From assembly GCF_003730015.1 (NCBI RefSeq), contig NZ_RJTU01000021.1, forward strand, positions 1 through 62,312: a DNA stretch of 62,312 bases. The letters are read 5' to 3'. Made by a program: the position numbers and the translations under genes. The notes beneath the pieces are model-generated. The model made no database searches and was not told the DNA's origin. It saw only the letters and a list, made by a program, of their open reading frames with translations. Source of the stretch: Epilithonimonas hominis. Its GTDB lineage: Bacteria; Bacteroidota; Bacteroidia; Flavobacteriales; Weeksellaceae. Shown one piece after another: positions 24,676 to 33,732 of the stretch; the first letter of the stretch is position 1, and each line of letters begins with the position of its first letter.

Positions 24676-25173
24676 TTATTCTTTAATATTTTTTCCGAGG
24701 ATAATCAGGCTTCGTTTTTCGCCATCCAATTCGGCAATATTTTTGAGATTGGCCCACAGTTCAAATCCGAATTTTTCAAACAAAGACAAACTTGGAAGAT
24801 TATGAGCGAAGATGAAAGCGAGAAGATTTTCGATTCCAAGGGCGTGAGATTTTTCGATGGCATATTCCAGAATCAATCTGCCCAAACCTTTTCCTCGATA
24901 TTTTTCATCAATATAAAGACTGATTTCAGCTGTTTTCTGATAAGCAGGTCTTCCATAGAAATCCTGAAAACTTACCCAGCCAACGGTATTTTTCTCCGAA
25001 TCCAAAATCATCCAAAGCGGACGAAATTCGGGGTTATGATGATGAAACCACACGAGTTTACTCTCGACAGAAACAGGTTCCAAATCAGCGGTGACCAATC
25101 GAGATGCAACCGTAGAATTGTAAATTTCCACAATCTTAGGAAGGTCATCTAAAGTTGCATCACGAAAAGTCAT
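24676..25173 (-). CDS. GNAT N-acetyltransferase (Pat/phosphinothricin acetyltransferase-like)
   Basis: 165 residues. FRDATLDDLPKIVEIYNSTVA is the usual N-terminus of this subgroup; the acetyl-CoA loop is SLYIDEKYRGKGLGRLIL, with R-G-K-G-L-G as the Q/RxxGxG/A motif. The C-terminal NLPSLSLFEKFGFELWANL is typical. Homologues acetylate phosphinothricin, methionine sulfoximine or related amines; the specific substrate is not certain. It is 19 bases downstream of the trans-sulfuration gene, so probably co-transcribed with it. Confidence 0.85.
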   Translation of the reverse strand: MTFRDATLDDLPKIVEIYNSTVASRLVTADLEPVSVESKLVWFHHHNPEFRPLWMILDSEKNTVGWVSFQDFYGRPAYQKTAEISLYIDEKYRGKGLGRLILEYAIEKSHALGIENLLAFIFAHNLPSLSLFEKFGFELWANLKNIAELDGEKRSLIILGKNIKE

Positions 25174-25192
25174 ATTTTTTAATTATTAATTG

Positions 25193-26347
25193 TTAATTAT
25201 CAATTGCATTGAAAGCTTGTTCCAAATCGGCAATCAAATCTTCTGCATCTTCGATTCCGACACTCAGTCTAACCAAATCGTCTGTGATTCCCAAAACTGC
25301 TCTTTTATCTTCTGGAATCGATGCGTGCGTCATCATCGCAGGAAGATTGGCCAACGATTCTACTCCACCCAAAGATTCTGCCAAAGTGAAAACTTTGATA
25401 TTTTCTAAGAATTTAATCGCATCTTCTTTCTTCCCAGACTTGAACGTGAAAGAAACCATTCCTCCAAATTCCGTCATTTGTCTTGTTGCCAAATCATATT
25501 GCGGATGAGACGACAATCCTGGATAATAAATCTTTTCTACCAAAGAATGATTTTCAAGAAATTTAGCGATTTCGAAACCGTTGTCAGAATGTCTTTGCAT
25601 TCTAAGTGCCAATGTTTTGATTCCTCTCAACACCAAATAAGAATCGTGAGGACCTAAAATACCACCGCTTGCAAACTGAATGAAATGTAATTTCTCTCCT
25701 AATTCAGCATCTTTTGCAATCAAAGCGCCGGCAATCACATCAGAATGTCCGCCTAAATATTTAGTTGCAGAATGCATCACAATATCAGCACCTAAATCCA
25801 AAGGTTTTTGAATATAAGGTGTCGCAAATGTGTTATCAACTGCGACCAAAATATCTTTACCTTTTACAGTATCAGCAACCATTTTGATATCCACCAATTT
25901 CATCAACGGATTGGTAGGCGTTTCTAGCCAAATTAATTTGGTTTTATCAGTGATAACATTTTCTAATTCTTCAACATTATCAAAACCGATGAATGTAAAT
26001 TTCAGCTGATATTTCTCGAATAATCTGGTGAACATTCTGTAAGATCCACCGTAAAGGTCGTCTACAGCAATCACTTCGTCGCCGGGACTTAGCAATTTCA
26101 AAACACAATCAATCGCTGCCAAACCGGAACCGAAAGCTAAACCTCTAGCTCCGTTTTCTATGCTTGCCAAAGAATCTTCCAAAGCTTGTCTCGTAGGATT
26201 TGCTCCTCTGGAATATTCGTAACCGGAAAGTAATTGTCCCGGGCTTTTTTGAGCAAATGTGGATGTTAAAAATACAGGAACGTTTACCGCTCCAGTTGCT
26301 GGTTCGTGGTGTTGTCCACCGTGTATCACTTTTGTATTGAATTTCAT
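25193..26347 (-). CDS. Cys/Met metabolism PLP enzyme (cystathionine gamma-synthase/lyase type)
   Basis: 384 residues. A PLP-dependent trans-sulfuration enzyme with KVIHGGQHHEP, YEYSRGANPTRQALE, the PLP-phosphate loop FGSGLAAID, the Asp in VAVDNTFATPYIQKPL, and the Schiff-base lysine in MHSATKYLGGHSDV. Cystathionine gamma-synthase and gamma-lyase cannot be separated safely by eye. It leads a probable pair with the acetyltransferase downstream. I looked for a SAM-type riboswitch upstream and saw none. Confidence 0.88.
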   Translation of the reverse strand: MKFNTKVIHGGQHHEPATGAVNVPVFLTSTFAQKSPGQLLSGYEYSRGANPTRQALEDSLASIENGARGLAFGSGLAAIDCVLKLLSPGDEVIAVDDLYGGSYRMFTRLFEKYQLKFTFIGFDNVEELENVITDKTKLIWLETPTNPLMKLVDIKMVADTVKGKDILVAVDNTFATPYIQKPLDLGADIVMHSATKYLGGHSDVIAGALIAKDAELGEKLHFIQFASGGILGPHDSYLVLRGIKTLALRMQRHSDNGFEIAKFLENHSLVEKIYYPGLSSHPQYDLATRQMTEFGGMVSFTFKSGKKEDAIKFLENIKVFTLAESLGGVESLANLPAMMTHASIPEDKRAVLGITDDLVRLSVGIEDAEDLIADLEQAFNAIDN

Positions 26348-26431
26348 ATTTTATATTTTTAGGTTAGAAGATGGATGTTGGAAGATGGATGAAAAAACTT
26401 CCAGCTTCAGACTTCCAACATCCAGCAATTA

Positions 26432-26758
26432 TTACATTTTTATCGCAGACTTCACAGCAAATTCCTCAGCCATTTCTGCAATCCATTGTGCTACATCTTC
26501 TTCGCTGGTTGCTCTTTCATAAGTGTGACCGATTGAAACCAGGATCTGATGAAAGAATCTTTTCATCTCGTCAACAGGCATATCTTTTGTCCAAAGGTCG
26601 ATTCTAAGAGCTTCCATTGCTTTGCTGTCCCAAACGGAAATCATCGCAGCTTTGGTTTCCTGTCTCTTGATTCCGCCGTCTTCGGCTTTCCAAAACATTT
26701 TCTCCGGAACGTGATTATCGTCCAATTCTAAATCTATAACGATTTTTGTCTTTTTCAT
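26432..26758 (-). CDS. gldC: Gliding motility protein GldC
   Basis: 108 residues starting MKKTKIVIDLELDDNHVPEKMFW and containing DLWTKDMPVDEMKRFFHQILVSIGHTYERAT, the recognisable GldC sequence. It is a small cytoplasmic protein that supports gliding in Flavobacterium; it is also found in non-gliding relatives. It lies close to gldB and nadE, a neighbourhood conserved in the class. Confidence 0.9.
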   Translation of the reverse strand: MKKTKIVIDLELDDNHVPEKMFWKAEDGGIKRQETKAAMISVWDSKAMEALRIDLWTKDMPVDEMKRFFHQILVSIGHTYERATSEEDVAQWIAEMAEEFAVKSAIKM

Positions 26759-26909
26759 TGATTTTATTCTTAATATATTAAGTGATATTTATTCTAATTT
26801 TAAACGCAAAGTCCGCAAAGTTTTTTTTTCCTAATTGAAAAAATTTTTAAGATTCGCGAAGGCGCTCCGCTCAGCAAAAAATTAAATTATTTAAAAAACT
26901 CTCAAAACT

Positions 26910-27893
26910 CTACTTGGGTCTATAATCTGAAGCATTGAAAATCTCCGTTGCATTTTTCTTTAAAAACACCGGTAATTTTTCTTCCGGATGAGCTTTCAAA
27001 TAATGTTTGCAAATCTGCCAACCTGTCCAAATGGCTATTTGTGGCGAGCTTTCTCTATCCACTTCTGTATAGAATTTTGAGAAAGGTCCAGGCGTGATGA
27101 ATCTTTCGGAAAGATTTGGATCTGCACTGAAGAGCAAATCATTTTCAACAAAATAGTTCCAGATATTGGCTTCGTTCGCTACCGCCCAATCGTATTGTTC
27201 TTTGGTATAATTGATTTTCAAGTAATCCGGAACATTTGGTAAAAATGCGTCTTGAAGAATCTGAATTTTTCCTTGATAAACCATCTGATCCAAAAACTTT
27301 TGTTGTTCCATCTGAGCAGGAACCAATCTTGCCGCAAAAAAAGCAGAGATTTTCGGAACCAAATTATCAGGATTCATCGATTTTTGAAAATATAAATCCA
27401 GACCTTTGTAATTTTTATTACCATCTCCCATAAAACCTGTAACATCAACAAAAAGCATATTCTGATCTTCTCTCAGAAAAATCGGATCTGTAACATTTTG
27501 AGGATCAACAACCGATGAATAAAGATAAATATGAGGCGGAACAAAATTCGGAAAGTAATTTTTGATATGTGAGAAAAGATCAACTAAATCTTTATTCAAT
27601 TTTGTTTTATCAATCTTAGAAATCGCTTCTTTATAAACACGAACTTCCATTGTATCTTTTCTTCTGTTGTCGTAATCTGCATCTGGAACAGAACCCTGAA
27701 ACCAAGGATATTTCGCTTTGAAATCTTCCAAACTTACCGAAGAATTATAAAATTCACCAGACAAATCTGTGACCTCTACTTTTTTAACAGGATTTTTGAT
27801 TTCAACATTCCATTGGTTTTCATTTTCTTTTTTGCAAGAACTTAATCCAAAAACTAAAACTGCAGAAATCGTGATATATCGGAAAAACTTCAT
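26910..27893 (-). CDS. gldB: Gliding motility lipoprotein GldB
   Basis: 327 residues with a lipoprotein signal peptide (MKFFRYITISAVLVFGLSSC; lipobox LSSC, lipidated Cys near 20). The remainder matches GldB features such as PWFQGSVPDADYDNRR, FSHIKNYFPNFVPPHIYLY, and IAIWTGWQICKHYLKAHPEEKLP. It is an essential gliding component in Flavobacterium johnsoniae. The start at 27893 gives the lipoprotein signal; a start ten codons upstream is unlikely. A full TTG-N18-TATTTTTG promoter lies just upstream. nadE is divergent. Confidence 0.9.
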   Translation of the reverse strand: MKFFRYITISAVLVFGLSSCKKENENQWNVEIKNPVKKVEVTDLSGEFYNSSVSLEDFKAKYPWFQGSVPDADYDNRRKDTMEVRVYKEAISKIDKTKLNKDLVDLFSHIKNYFPNFVPPHIYLYSSVVDPQNVTDPIFLREDQNMLFVDVTGFMGDGNKNYKGLDLYFQKSMNPDNLVPKISAFFAARLVPAQMEQQKFLDQMVYQGKIQILQDAFLPNVPDYLKINYTKEQYDWAVANEANIWNYFVENDLLFSADPNLSERFITPGPFSKFYTEVDRESSPQIAIWTGWQICKHYLKAHPEEKLPVFLKKNATEIFNASDYRPK

Positions 27894-27920
27894 TATTTTT
27901 ACATTAAGATTTTCGAATAG

Positions 27921-27949
27921 CAAAAATAACGCTTTAAATCTTGAATCAA
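27921..27949 (-). promoter_or_regulatory. gldB promoter, both consensus elements present
   Basis: On the minus strand, TTG (27947-27949), an 18-base spacer, then TATTTTTG (27921-27928). This fits the Bacteroidota consensus TTG-N17-23-TAnnTTTG exactly, 28 bases upstream of the gldB ATG. Confidence 0.65.
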
Positions 27950-27967
27950 GAATTTTAACAAAATATT

Positions 27968-28759
27968 ATGCAGACACAAAAAGTAATAGATCATATTGTC
28001 AACTGGTTAAAAGATTATGCAACCAAAGCGAATTCAAAAGGTTTTGTAGTAGGTGTTTCCGGAGGAATAGATTCCGCAGTGGTTTCAACTTTGGCAGCGA
28101 AAACAGGATTGCAAACTTTGGTTTTGGAAATGCCAATCCGTCAAAAAGCCGACCAAGTTGACCGAGCCCAAGATCACATCGAATTTTTAAAATCAAATTT
28201 CTCTAATGTTGAAGGCTTCCGAGTTGATTTGACACCAACATTTGAATCTTTTGAAAAAACAACTGACGGTTACAAAGACGATTCTCCAAATAAAAATCTT
28301 GCTGAAGCTAACACAAGATCAAGATTGAGAATGGTTACACTATACTATTATGGTCAAATCAACGGACTTTTGGTAACGGGAACCGGAAATAAGGTTGAAG
28401 ATTTCGGCGTTGGATTCTTTACAAAATATGGCGACGGCGGTGTTGACATCTCTCCTATTGCAGATCTTTATAAAACCCAGGTTTATGAGATTGCAAAAGA
28501 ATTAGGTATTCTTGAAAGCATTCAACAAGCAAAACCAACGGACGGACTTTGGGAAGTTGACAGGACAGACGAAGATCAAATTGGCGCTACTTACCCCGAA
28601 TTGGAATGGGCAATGGAGCAACAACTTGCTGGAAAAACTGAAGCAGACTTCGAAGGAAGACAAAAAGAAGTGATGGAAATCTACCTGAAATTCAACAAGG
28701 CAACTCAACACAAGATGAATCCGATTCCTGTTTGCGTGATTCCGACTGAATTGAAATAA
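27968..28759 (+). CDS. nadE: NH3-dependent NAD+ synthetase
   Basis: 263 residues. Amidates nicotinic acid adenine dinucleotide to NAD+ with ATP and ammonia. PP-loop GVSGGIDSAVVS near residue 30, TRSRLRMVTLYYYGQINGLLVTGTGNK, and DISPIADLYKTQVYEIAKEL are all hallmarks. No glutaminase domain, so ammonia is the nitrogen donor or is supplied in trans. Divergent from gldB. Confidence 0.94.
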   Translation: MQTQKVIDHIVNWLKDYATKANSKGFVVGVSGGIDSAVVSTLAAKTGLQTLVLEMPIRQKADQVDRAQDHIEFLKSNFSNVEGFRVDLTPTFESFEKTTDGYKDDSPNKNLAEANTRSRLRMVTLYYYGQINGLLVTGTGNKVEDFGVGFFTKYGDGGVDISPIADLYKTQVYEIAKELGILESIQQAKPTDGLWEVDRTDEDQIGATYPELEWAMEQQLAGKTEADFEGRQKEVMEIYLKFNKATQHKMNPIPVCVIPTELK

Positions 28760-28857
28760 TTTTTAAAATGTTCTTACAGAGATCAAGTAGATTTCCGCAA
28801 AAATCACCCTCAAAAATTAACCAAATCAACGAGAACTTAAATTCCAAATCAAAAGTT

Positions 28858-29514
28858 ATGAAAAATAAAATTTTACTTTCTGCTTTTTGCATTTTCGCAT
28901 TGTCATCGAGTTTTCATTCTCAGGAAACTAAAAACGACGAGGTTTCTGTTTCTGCACCGGTTGAAATAATAGACAGATTAAATATTCCCGGACCACTAAA
29001 GTTCAATGAAAGTGAATATTTCCTGGCTTGGAGTAAACAGAATTCTGCAACTTGGGCGCAACAGCAATATATCCTGAGAGATGATGATTTCAAAAATTAT
29101 AAAGAACTCATCAATATCTCGTATTTCGACAAAGAGATTGACATGGAAATGGCCGCAAAACAAAAAGTAGATTACGTCGAAAAGCTAAAAGAAAAAAATC
29201 AGGACAAATATGCTTTTGTGGGCGTTACGGAAAGTCCGGACGGTAAAGAAATGATTGTAGATTATCTAATCACTGTAAGTCCAAAAGAAGGTGAATCTTA
29301 CGCCGAATATAACATTGACAGATTTAAAAGCTTTGACGCAAACGGCAAAAAATCTTTTCTCATATTTTCTTATTCAAAACGTCTTGCCGGCGATCTAAAA
29401 TACGCTTCCAGATCACTTTCAAAAGAGAGAAGCAAACTAATGGAAGCCGTGATTACAACAGCTGTTCCGCCTGTAACATACAAACCGACTGCTGTAGACC
29501 CGAAAAAAAAATGA
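28858..29514 (+). CDS. Secreted protein of unknown function
   Basis: 218 residues. Signal peptide MKNKILLSAFCIFALSSSFHSQ, then a mixed alpha/beta domain (LNIPGPLKFNESEYFLAWSK, SPDGKEMIVDYLITVSPKEG) with a lysine-rich end. I do not recognise the family. ATG at 28858 gives the signal peptide; an upstream ATG at 28768 would add 30 basic residues. It lies between nadE and ribD, with ribD starting 10 bases after its stop, so probably in one transcript with ribD. Confidence 0.7.
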   Translation: MKNKILLSAFCIFALSSSFHSQETKNDEVSVSAPVEIIDRLNIPGPLKFNESEYFLAWSKQNSATWAQQQYILRDDDFKNYKELINISYFDKEIDMEMAAKQKVDYVEKLKEKNQDKYAFVGVTESPDGKEMIVDYLITVSPKEGESYAEYNIDRFKSFDANGKKSFLIFSYSKRLAGDLKYASRSLSKERSKLMEAVITTAVPPVTYKPTAVDPKKK

Positions 29515-29524
29515 TTTAGCAAGA

Positions 29525-30562
29525 ATGAACGATGAAATTTACATCCGCAGGTGTATAGAATTAGCAGAAAAAGCATTGGGAAAAACCTATCCAAATCCTT
29601 TGGTTGGTTCTGTGATCGTTTATGACGACAGAATAATTGGCGAAGGTTTTCACAAAAAAGCTGGCGAACCACACGCAGAAATCAATGCGATTAATTCTAT
29701 AAAAGAGGAAGACATACATCTGATTCCAGAATCTACAATCTATGTTTCGCTGGAACCTTGTGCTCACTTTGGAAAAACGCCACCTTGTGCAATGAAGATC
29801 AAAGAGCTAGGATTCAAAAAAGTGGTGATTGGCGCTATGGACAGCCACGACAAAGTGAATGGAAAAGGAAAAAAAATCATTACCGATGCAGGAATTGAGG
29901 CTGTTTCAGGTGTCCTTGAAGATGAATGCAGACAGCTCAACAAAAGATTTTTCACTTATCACGAGAGAAAAAGACCTTTCATTATTCTGAAATGGGCAGA
30001 ATCTGTGGACGGTTTTATGGATAAGGATTTTCAGCCGTACCAAATCAGCAATGCTCTGTCAAAACAGTTTGTTCACCAGATGCGAAGTGAGGAACATGCG
30101 ATTCTTGTTGGAAAAAACACCGCACTTCACGACAATCCAAGTTTGACGGTAAGAGATGTTGAAGGTCGAAATCCTATTAGAATTTTGATTGATTTCAATC
30201 TCGAAGTTTCTGAAAATTCTAATATTTATAATGATGAGGCAGAAACAATTATTTTTAATTCGGTTAAAAACCTGGAAGATAAAAATCTGAAATTTGTTAA
30301 AATAAGAAGAGAAAACTCTATTAATAAGATTTTAGAAAAATTGTATGAATTACATATTCAGTCCGTGATTATAGAAGGTGGAAGATTTACTTTGCAGGAA
30401 TTCATCAATCAAAATATATGGGATGAAACATTGATTTTCAAAAATCCAAATCTGAATTTAGACAACGGAACCAAAGCGCCAGAATTCAATTTCAATCCTC
30501 AAAAAAAAGAAAAACTAAGAGATACAGAAGTTTTATTTTTCGTTAACGAAAGTCTTGACTAA
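29525..30562 (+). CDS. ribD: Bifunctional riboflavin biosynthesis deaminase/reductase RibD
   Basis: 345 residues. The N-terminal deaminase (1-145) has the zinc ligands H50-A-E52 and the PCxHxGxTPPC motif (C79 and C88). The C-terminal reductase domain (about 150-345) has FIILKWAESVDGF, LVGKNTALHDNPSLTVR and IIEGGRFTLQEFI. It carries out the second and third steps of the riboflavin pathway. No other rib genes are in the window and no FMN riboswitch was seen. Confidence 0.95.
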   Translation: MNDEIYIRRCIELAEKALGKTYPNPLVGSVIVYDDRIIGEGFHKKAGEPHAEINAINSIKEEDIHLIPESTIYVSLEPCAHFGKTPPCAMKIKELGFKKVVIGAMDSHDKVNGKGKKIITDAGIEAVSGVLEDECRQLNKRFFTYHERKRPFIILKWAESVDGFMDKDFQPYQISNALSKQFVHQMRSEEHAILVGKNTALHDNPSLTVRDVEGRNPIRILIDFNLEVSENSNIYNDEAETIIFNSVKNLEDKNLKFVKIRRENSINKILEKLYELHIQSVIIEGGRFTLQEFINQNIWDETLIFKNPNLNLDNGTKAPEFNFNPQKKEKLRDTEVLFFVNESLD

Positions 30563-30615
30563 TATCAGAATTACAGCTAAGAAAAAATCCGTAAATTCGC
30601 ATCTTTAATCACTCT

Positions 30616-31188
30616 ATGAAAAATCTGAGCGCATCTACAAAAGGTTTGATTTTTTCTTTGTTGGCAATGGGATTTGCCTTTGCGATCTACTTTTTGTTTT
30701 TGGCAAAACCGAATTATTACTTAGTGGACAATCCTACGCCGGAAACTTATTATTTCAAAGTCAATAACGGCGAAGAAAAGGTTTTATCTGCGGGACAATA
30801 TCTGAAAGTTGACCTTAATAAAGGAAAAAACAAGATTCAGGTTTTTGATCAAAACAAACAAATGCTTTACGATTCTGCCTTTACAGTGAACAAAGTTAGA
30901 GGCCTTCTGAATATTACACACAAAGATTATTACATCAACAATCAATACTATGGTTACGGTTTGAACAAAGATTCTTTGATGGCTACAAAACCAGGATTGG
31001 AGATTGACAAGAAGCTTTATCTTGGCGATGTTAAGAAAATAAACAAGCTATATTCTGAAGACTTTTATTATAATTTGGACGAAGATTATGATCGTGTTAT
31101 CAAAAACGTCGCAAAAATTGAAAGCAGATCAAAGATTTTCAGAAAGCAGGATTTTATCAATTATTACAACAACTATTACAAATTTTAA
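30616..31188 (+). CDS. Single-pass membrane protein of unknown function
   Basis: 190 residues: a short cytoplasmic N-terminus, one membrane helix (about 10-29, LIFSLLAMGFAFAIYFLFLA), then a predicted periplasmic domain rich in Tyr, Asn and Lys. The first part of that domain (YYFKVNNGEEKVLSAGQYLKVDLNKG) looks like a beta sandwich. No known family recognised. Between ribD and menG, 53 and 55 bases from its neighbours. Confidence 0.65.
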   Translation: MKNLSASTKGLIFSLLAMGFAFAIYFLFLAKPNYYLVDNPTPETYYFKVNNGEEKVLSAGQYLKVDLNKGKNKIQVFDQNKQMLYDSAFTVNKVRGLLNITHKDYYINNQYYGYGLNKDSLMATKPGLEIDKKLYLGDVKKINKLYSEDFYYNLDEDYDRVIKNVAKIESRSKIFRKQDFINYYNNYYKF

Positions 31189-31243
31189 GTGATTTTGAAA
31201 TTAAGCTATCATTTATCATTTATAAATTATCACTTATAAAAAA

Positions 31244-31969
31244 ATGGAACACAACAACGTAACACCATATAACTCCGAAAACAGCAAGAAAAGTCAAGTC
31301 GAAGATATGTTTGACAACATTGCGCCAAAATATGACCTTTTGAATCACGTTTTATCGATGAAAATTGATGTGCTATGGAGAAACAAGTTGGTAGATATGC
31401 TAAAAAAAGACCAACCACAATTAGTTTTGGATGTAGCGACTGGAACAGGAGATTTAGCATTAGCAGTTCAGAAAGGGACCAACTCAGATGTTGTTGGACT
31501 TGATCTTTCTCAACAAATGCTGAATGTGGGAATCGAAAAAATCAAGAAGCAAAATCTTGACGGTAAGATTACGATGCAGAAAGGCGATGCAGAACAACTT
31601 CCGTTTGAAGACAATAAATTTGATGGTGTAACCGTTGCATTTGGAGTGAGGAACTTCGAAAATCTGGAAAAAGGTCTATCGGAACTTAGAAGAGTTGTGA
31701 AGGAAAATAAGAGTATTTATATTTTAGAATTCTCCAAAGTCGAAGGATTTTTGGCGCCGTTCTATATGTTTTACTTTAAAAATATATTGCCGGCAATCGG
31801 TCGTTTGGTTTCTAAAGACAACAGAGCTTATACCTATCTTCCGGATTCCGTTAATGCCTTTCCTTACGGAGAAAAAATGAAATCAATACTTCTGAATACA
31901 GGATTCAGAAAGGTAGAATACACAAAATTAAGTTTAGGAATAGCCACCATTTATAAAGCTACAAAATAG
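31244..31969 (+). CDS. menG: Demethylmenaquinone methyltransferase
   Basis: 241 residues, UbiE/MenG family. Methylates demethylmenaquinone using SAM, the last step of menaquinone synthesis. Signatures: YDLLNHVLSMKIDVLWRNKLVDML, the SAM motif VLDVATGTGDLALAV, FDGVTVAFGVRNFENLEKGL, and YTYLPDSVNAFP. Bacteroidota use menaquinone, so the menaquinone role is favoured over ubiquinone. The stop is one base before the porT start, so the two are translationally linked, a conserved pairing in Flavobacteriia. Confidence 0.94.
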   Translation: MEHNNVTPYNSENSKKSQVEDMFDNIAPKYDLLNHVLSMKIDVLWRNKLVDMLKKDQPQLVLDVATGTGDLALAVQKGTNSDVVGLDLSQQMLNVGIEKIKKQNLDGKITMQKGDAEQLPFEDNKFDGVTVAFGVRNFENLEKGLSELRRVVKENKSIYILEFSKVEGFLAPFYMFYFKNILPAIGRLVSKDNRAYTYLPDSVNAFPYGEKMKSILLNTGFRKVEYTKLSLGIATIYKATK

Positions 31970-31970
31970 G

Positions 31971-32777
31971 ATGAAGAAGCGATTGATCAAGATTTTATTA
32001 CTAAGCCTTACTTTTGGGAGTAATCTCCAGGCACAAACGTTCAATAACCTTTTCCGAACCAAAGACAGACCGGAAAATATGGAAGCTGTTGATTTTATAA
32101 AATTTACAGCAGGATTCTATCTTGCTGCCAACAATTTCGATTATAAAATGGTTCTGGATCGTACATATGGAACAGATGGTAATAAAAACCTTGTTGAATC
32201 CAAGCCTACTTACAGCTTTGGCGCAGGACTTATCGGTAAAATGCGGCTTAATGAATTTCTTGATCTGAGAATTGAGCCGGGCTTGCATTTCGTACAAAGA
32301 GAACTCACATTCAATACTTTTGATAAAGTTAACGAAATGTACCGTTCAGGCTATCCATTGCCTGATGGATCAGTTGTGCCTCCAATTATACCAACCGATG
32401 TAGATATAAAAAGAACCGTAAAATCAACTTATGTTGATGTACCTATTTTGCTGGAGATACACGGAGACCGCTGGTACAATTCCCGTCCATACGCTGCTGC
32501 AGGAATCAACTACCTGATGAATCTGCAATCCAACGAACGTTCCGAAGGCGACAACAGTGTCAATACGTTCCGAACAACTACTCATAACTTCGGCTGGTCT
32601 GCAGAAATCGGGATACAGTTTTACTTCAGCAGATTCAAACTGACACCAGCAGTCCGCGGAACTTTTTTCACCAATAACGAGTTGGTTCAGGACAAATCCA
32701 GCACACCACCTTATTGGACACCAGCCATTTCCAGCATGCAAAGCCGGGCATTTATGCTGGTACTGAAATTCGAATAA
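31971..32777 (+). CDS. porT: Type IX secretion outer-membrane protein PorT
   Basis: 268 residues. Signal peptide MKKRLIKILLLSLTFGSNLQAQ, then an eight-stranded-barrel type protein with FTAGFYLAANNFDYKM, LRIEPGLHFVQRELTF, and a C-terminal strand ending in aromatic-rich FMLVLKFE. PorT (SprT in F. johnsoniae) is needed for export of type IX cargo. The link to menG at its start and the type IX cargo genes in this window support the call. Confidence 0.88.
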   Translation: MKKRLIKILLLSLTFGSNLQAQTFNNLFRTKDRPENMEAVDFIKFTAGFYLAANNFDYKMVLDRTYGTDGNKNLVESKPTYSFGAGLIGKMRLNEFLDLRIEPGLHFVQRELTFNTFDKVNEMYRSGYPLPDGSVVPPIIPTDVDIKRTVKSTYVDVPILLEIHGDRWYNSRPYAAAGINYLMNLQSNERSEGDNSVNTFRTTTHNFGWSAEIGIQFYFSRFKLTPAVRGTFFTNNELVQDKSSTPPYWTPAISSMQSRAFMLVLKFE

Positions 32778-32812
32778 AATCAATATAAAAAGGCTTTCCA
32801 AGTTTTTTTTTT

Positions 32813-32955
32813 ATGGCGTGACCTTTAGAGAATTGCGCGCTCGCGTTGCGAGCGCGCAATTCTCTAAAGGTCGGTCTGCAGGCAGTCGCTCTCCGCCTCT
32901 GGCGGAGGAGCTCCAACAATGCCTTTCGCCCTCACGCAGCTGCGCCGGATACCTT
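32813..32955. repeat. Palindromic intergenic element with 25-bp perfect stem
   Basis: Begins ATGGCGTGACC. A 25-bp perfect inverted repeat with loop GTT spans 32820-32872 (arm ends GACCTTTAG and GCGCTCGC). Then comes GGTCTGCAGGCAGTCGC, a second hairpin CTCCGCC-TCT-GGCGGAG (about 32891-32907), GAGCTCCAACAATGCC and ACGCAGCTGCG. It is much richer in G+C than its surroundings. The plan (large hairpin plus conserved GGTCGGTCTGCGGGCAGTCGC-like tail) is that of dispersed REP-like elements. A start-to-stop frame across it is an artefact. Confidence 0.75.
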
Positions 32956-33087
32956 TATTGTAATATTTTAGTAGGCTTTGTCAGCAAAATAAAGAATTAT
33001 AAAAACTTTAAATCTCTATAAATCAAATAAAAAGCATTCTCTTTTAATAAAACGACAATAAGCCTTTAATTCATCATTAATTTTTCC

Positions 33088-33095
33088 TATTTTTG
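33088..33095 (+). promoter_or_regulatory. Minus-7 box upstream of the zapB-like/zapA operon
   Basis: TATTTTTG fits TAnnTTTG, 25 bases before the ATG at 33121. It follows the palindromic repeat, so the operon has its own promoter distinct from porT. Confidence 0.5.
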
Positions 33096-33120
33096 TAAAA
33101 GTTAGAATTTAATTCTGGTG

Positions 33121-33423
33121 ATGCTAAGCGAGTTAGAAAACAACTTTTCTGTATTGGAAAAAAAGATCCTCAACCTACATAAGAAGTTCAGGAATCTTTC
33201 GGAAAAATATGCAGAACAGTCCGATGAACTAGAAAAGCTGAAAGAAGAATATGCAGAAGAAAGGCGCAGAAACCAGAATTTGGCAGAAGAAAATAAAGAA
33301 TTAAAACTATATTCAGCGATATCCGGAAATGCAGAACATAACCGTCTGATGAAAAATCACATCAACAGACTAGTAAAAGAAATAGATATGTGTATTTCCG
33401 AACTTCAAAATAACGGCTTATAA
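33121..33423 (+). CDS. Coiled-coil protein, ZapB-like
   Basis: 100 residues, almost entirely a coiled coil: heptad-like Leu/Ile/Tyr spacing through LENNFSVLEKKILNLHKKF and YAEQSDELEKLKEEYAEERR, then a short C-terminal segment IDMCISELQNNGL. It ends three bases before zapA. In other bacteria ZapB is a coiled-coil partner of ZapA at the FtsZ ring; the layout and position suggest the same here but homology is not provable by eye. ATG at 33121 is preferred over the GTG just before it. Confidence 0.7.
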   Translation: MLSELENNFSVLEKKILNLHKKFRNLSEKYAEQSDELEKLKEEYAEERRRNQNLAEENKELKLYSAISGNAEHNRLMKNHINRLVKEIDMCISELQNNGL

Positions 33424-33426
33424 AAT

Positions 33427-33714
33427 ATGGATTTCAGAAGAATAACAATCAATATTGCCGGTAGAAACTATCCGCTGAACGTACCTGCTGCCGAAGAGGA
33501 GACGCTTCGGAAAGTAGGAAAACAGATAGAAACAATGATTAAGGACTTCGAAGCAAGCTTTGATGTGAGAGACAAACAGGATGCTCTTGCGATGTGCGCT
33601 TTGAAACTGGGAACCAATGCGGAAGTATATTCTTTAAATAACGAGAAAAATATAAAAAATACAAATGAGCGTGTGAGTAAAATCAATACGCTCCTGGAAC
33701 AGCTGGAGGATTAA
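33427..33714 (+). CDS. zapA: Cell division protein ZapA
   Basis: 95 residues. RRITINIAGRNYPLNVPAAEEETLRKVGKQI is the ZapA globular head, followed by a C-terminal helix for dimerisation (KNTNERVSKINTLLEQLED). Stabilises FtsZ filaments at midcell. Three bases after the coiled-coil gene, so one operon. The 6S-like RNA follows immediately. Confidence 0.9.
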   Translation: MDFRRITINIAGRNYPLNVPAAEEETLRKVGKQIETMIKDFEASFDVRDKQDALAMCALKLGTNAEVYSLNNEKNIKNTNERVSKINTLLEQLED

Positions 33715-33732
33715 TATTCTGGCTACAAGTTG

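Noticed and set aside
26348-26431. A SAM riboswitch before the trans-sulfuration gene
   Set aside because: No aptamer-like conserved core; the gap is short and holds only tandem ATGGATG-like repeats.
32818-33021. A 67-codon open frame over the palindromic element
   Set aside because: It is read through the hairpin repeat, has no family resemblance and starts inside the repeat border; a by-product of GC-rich sequence.
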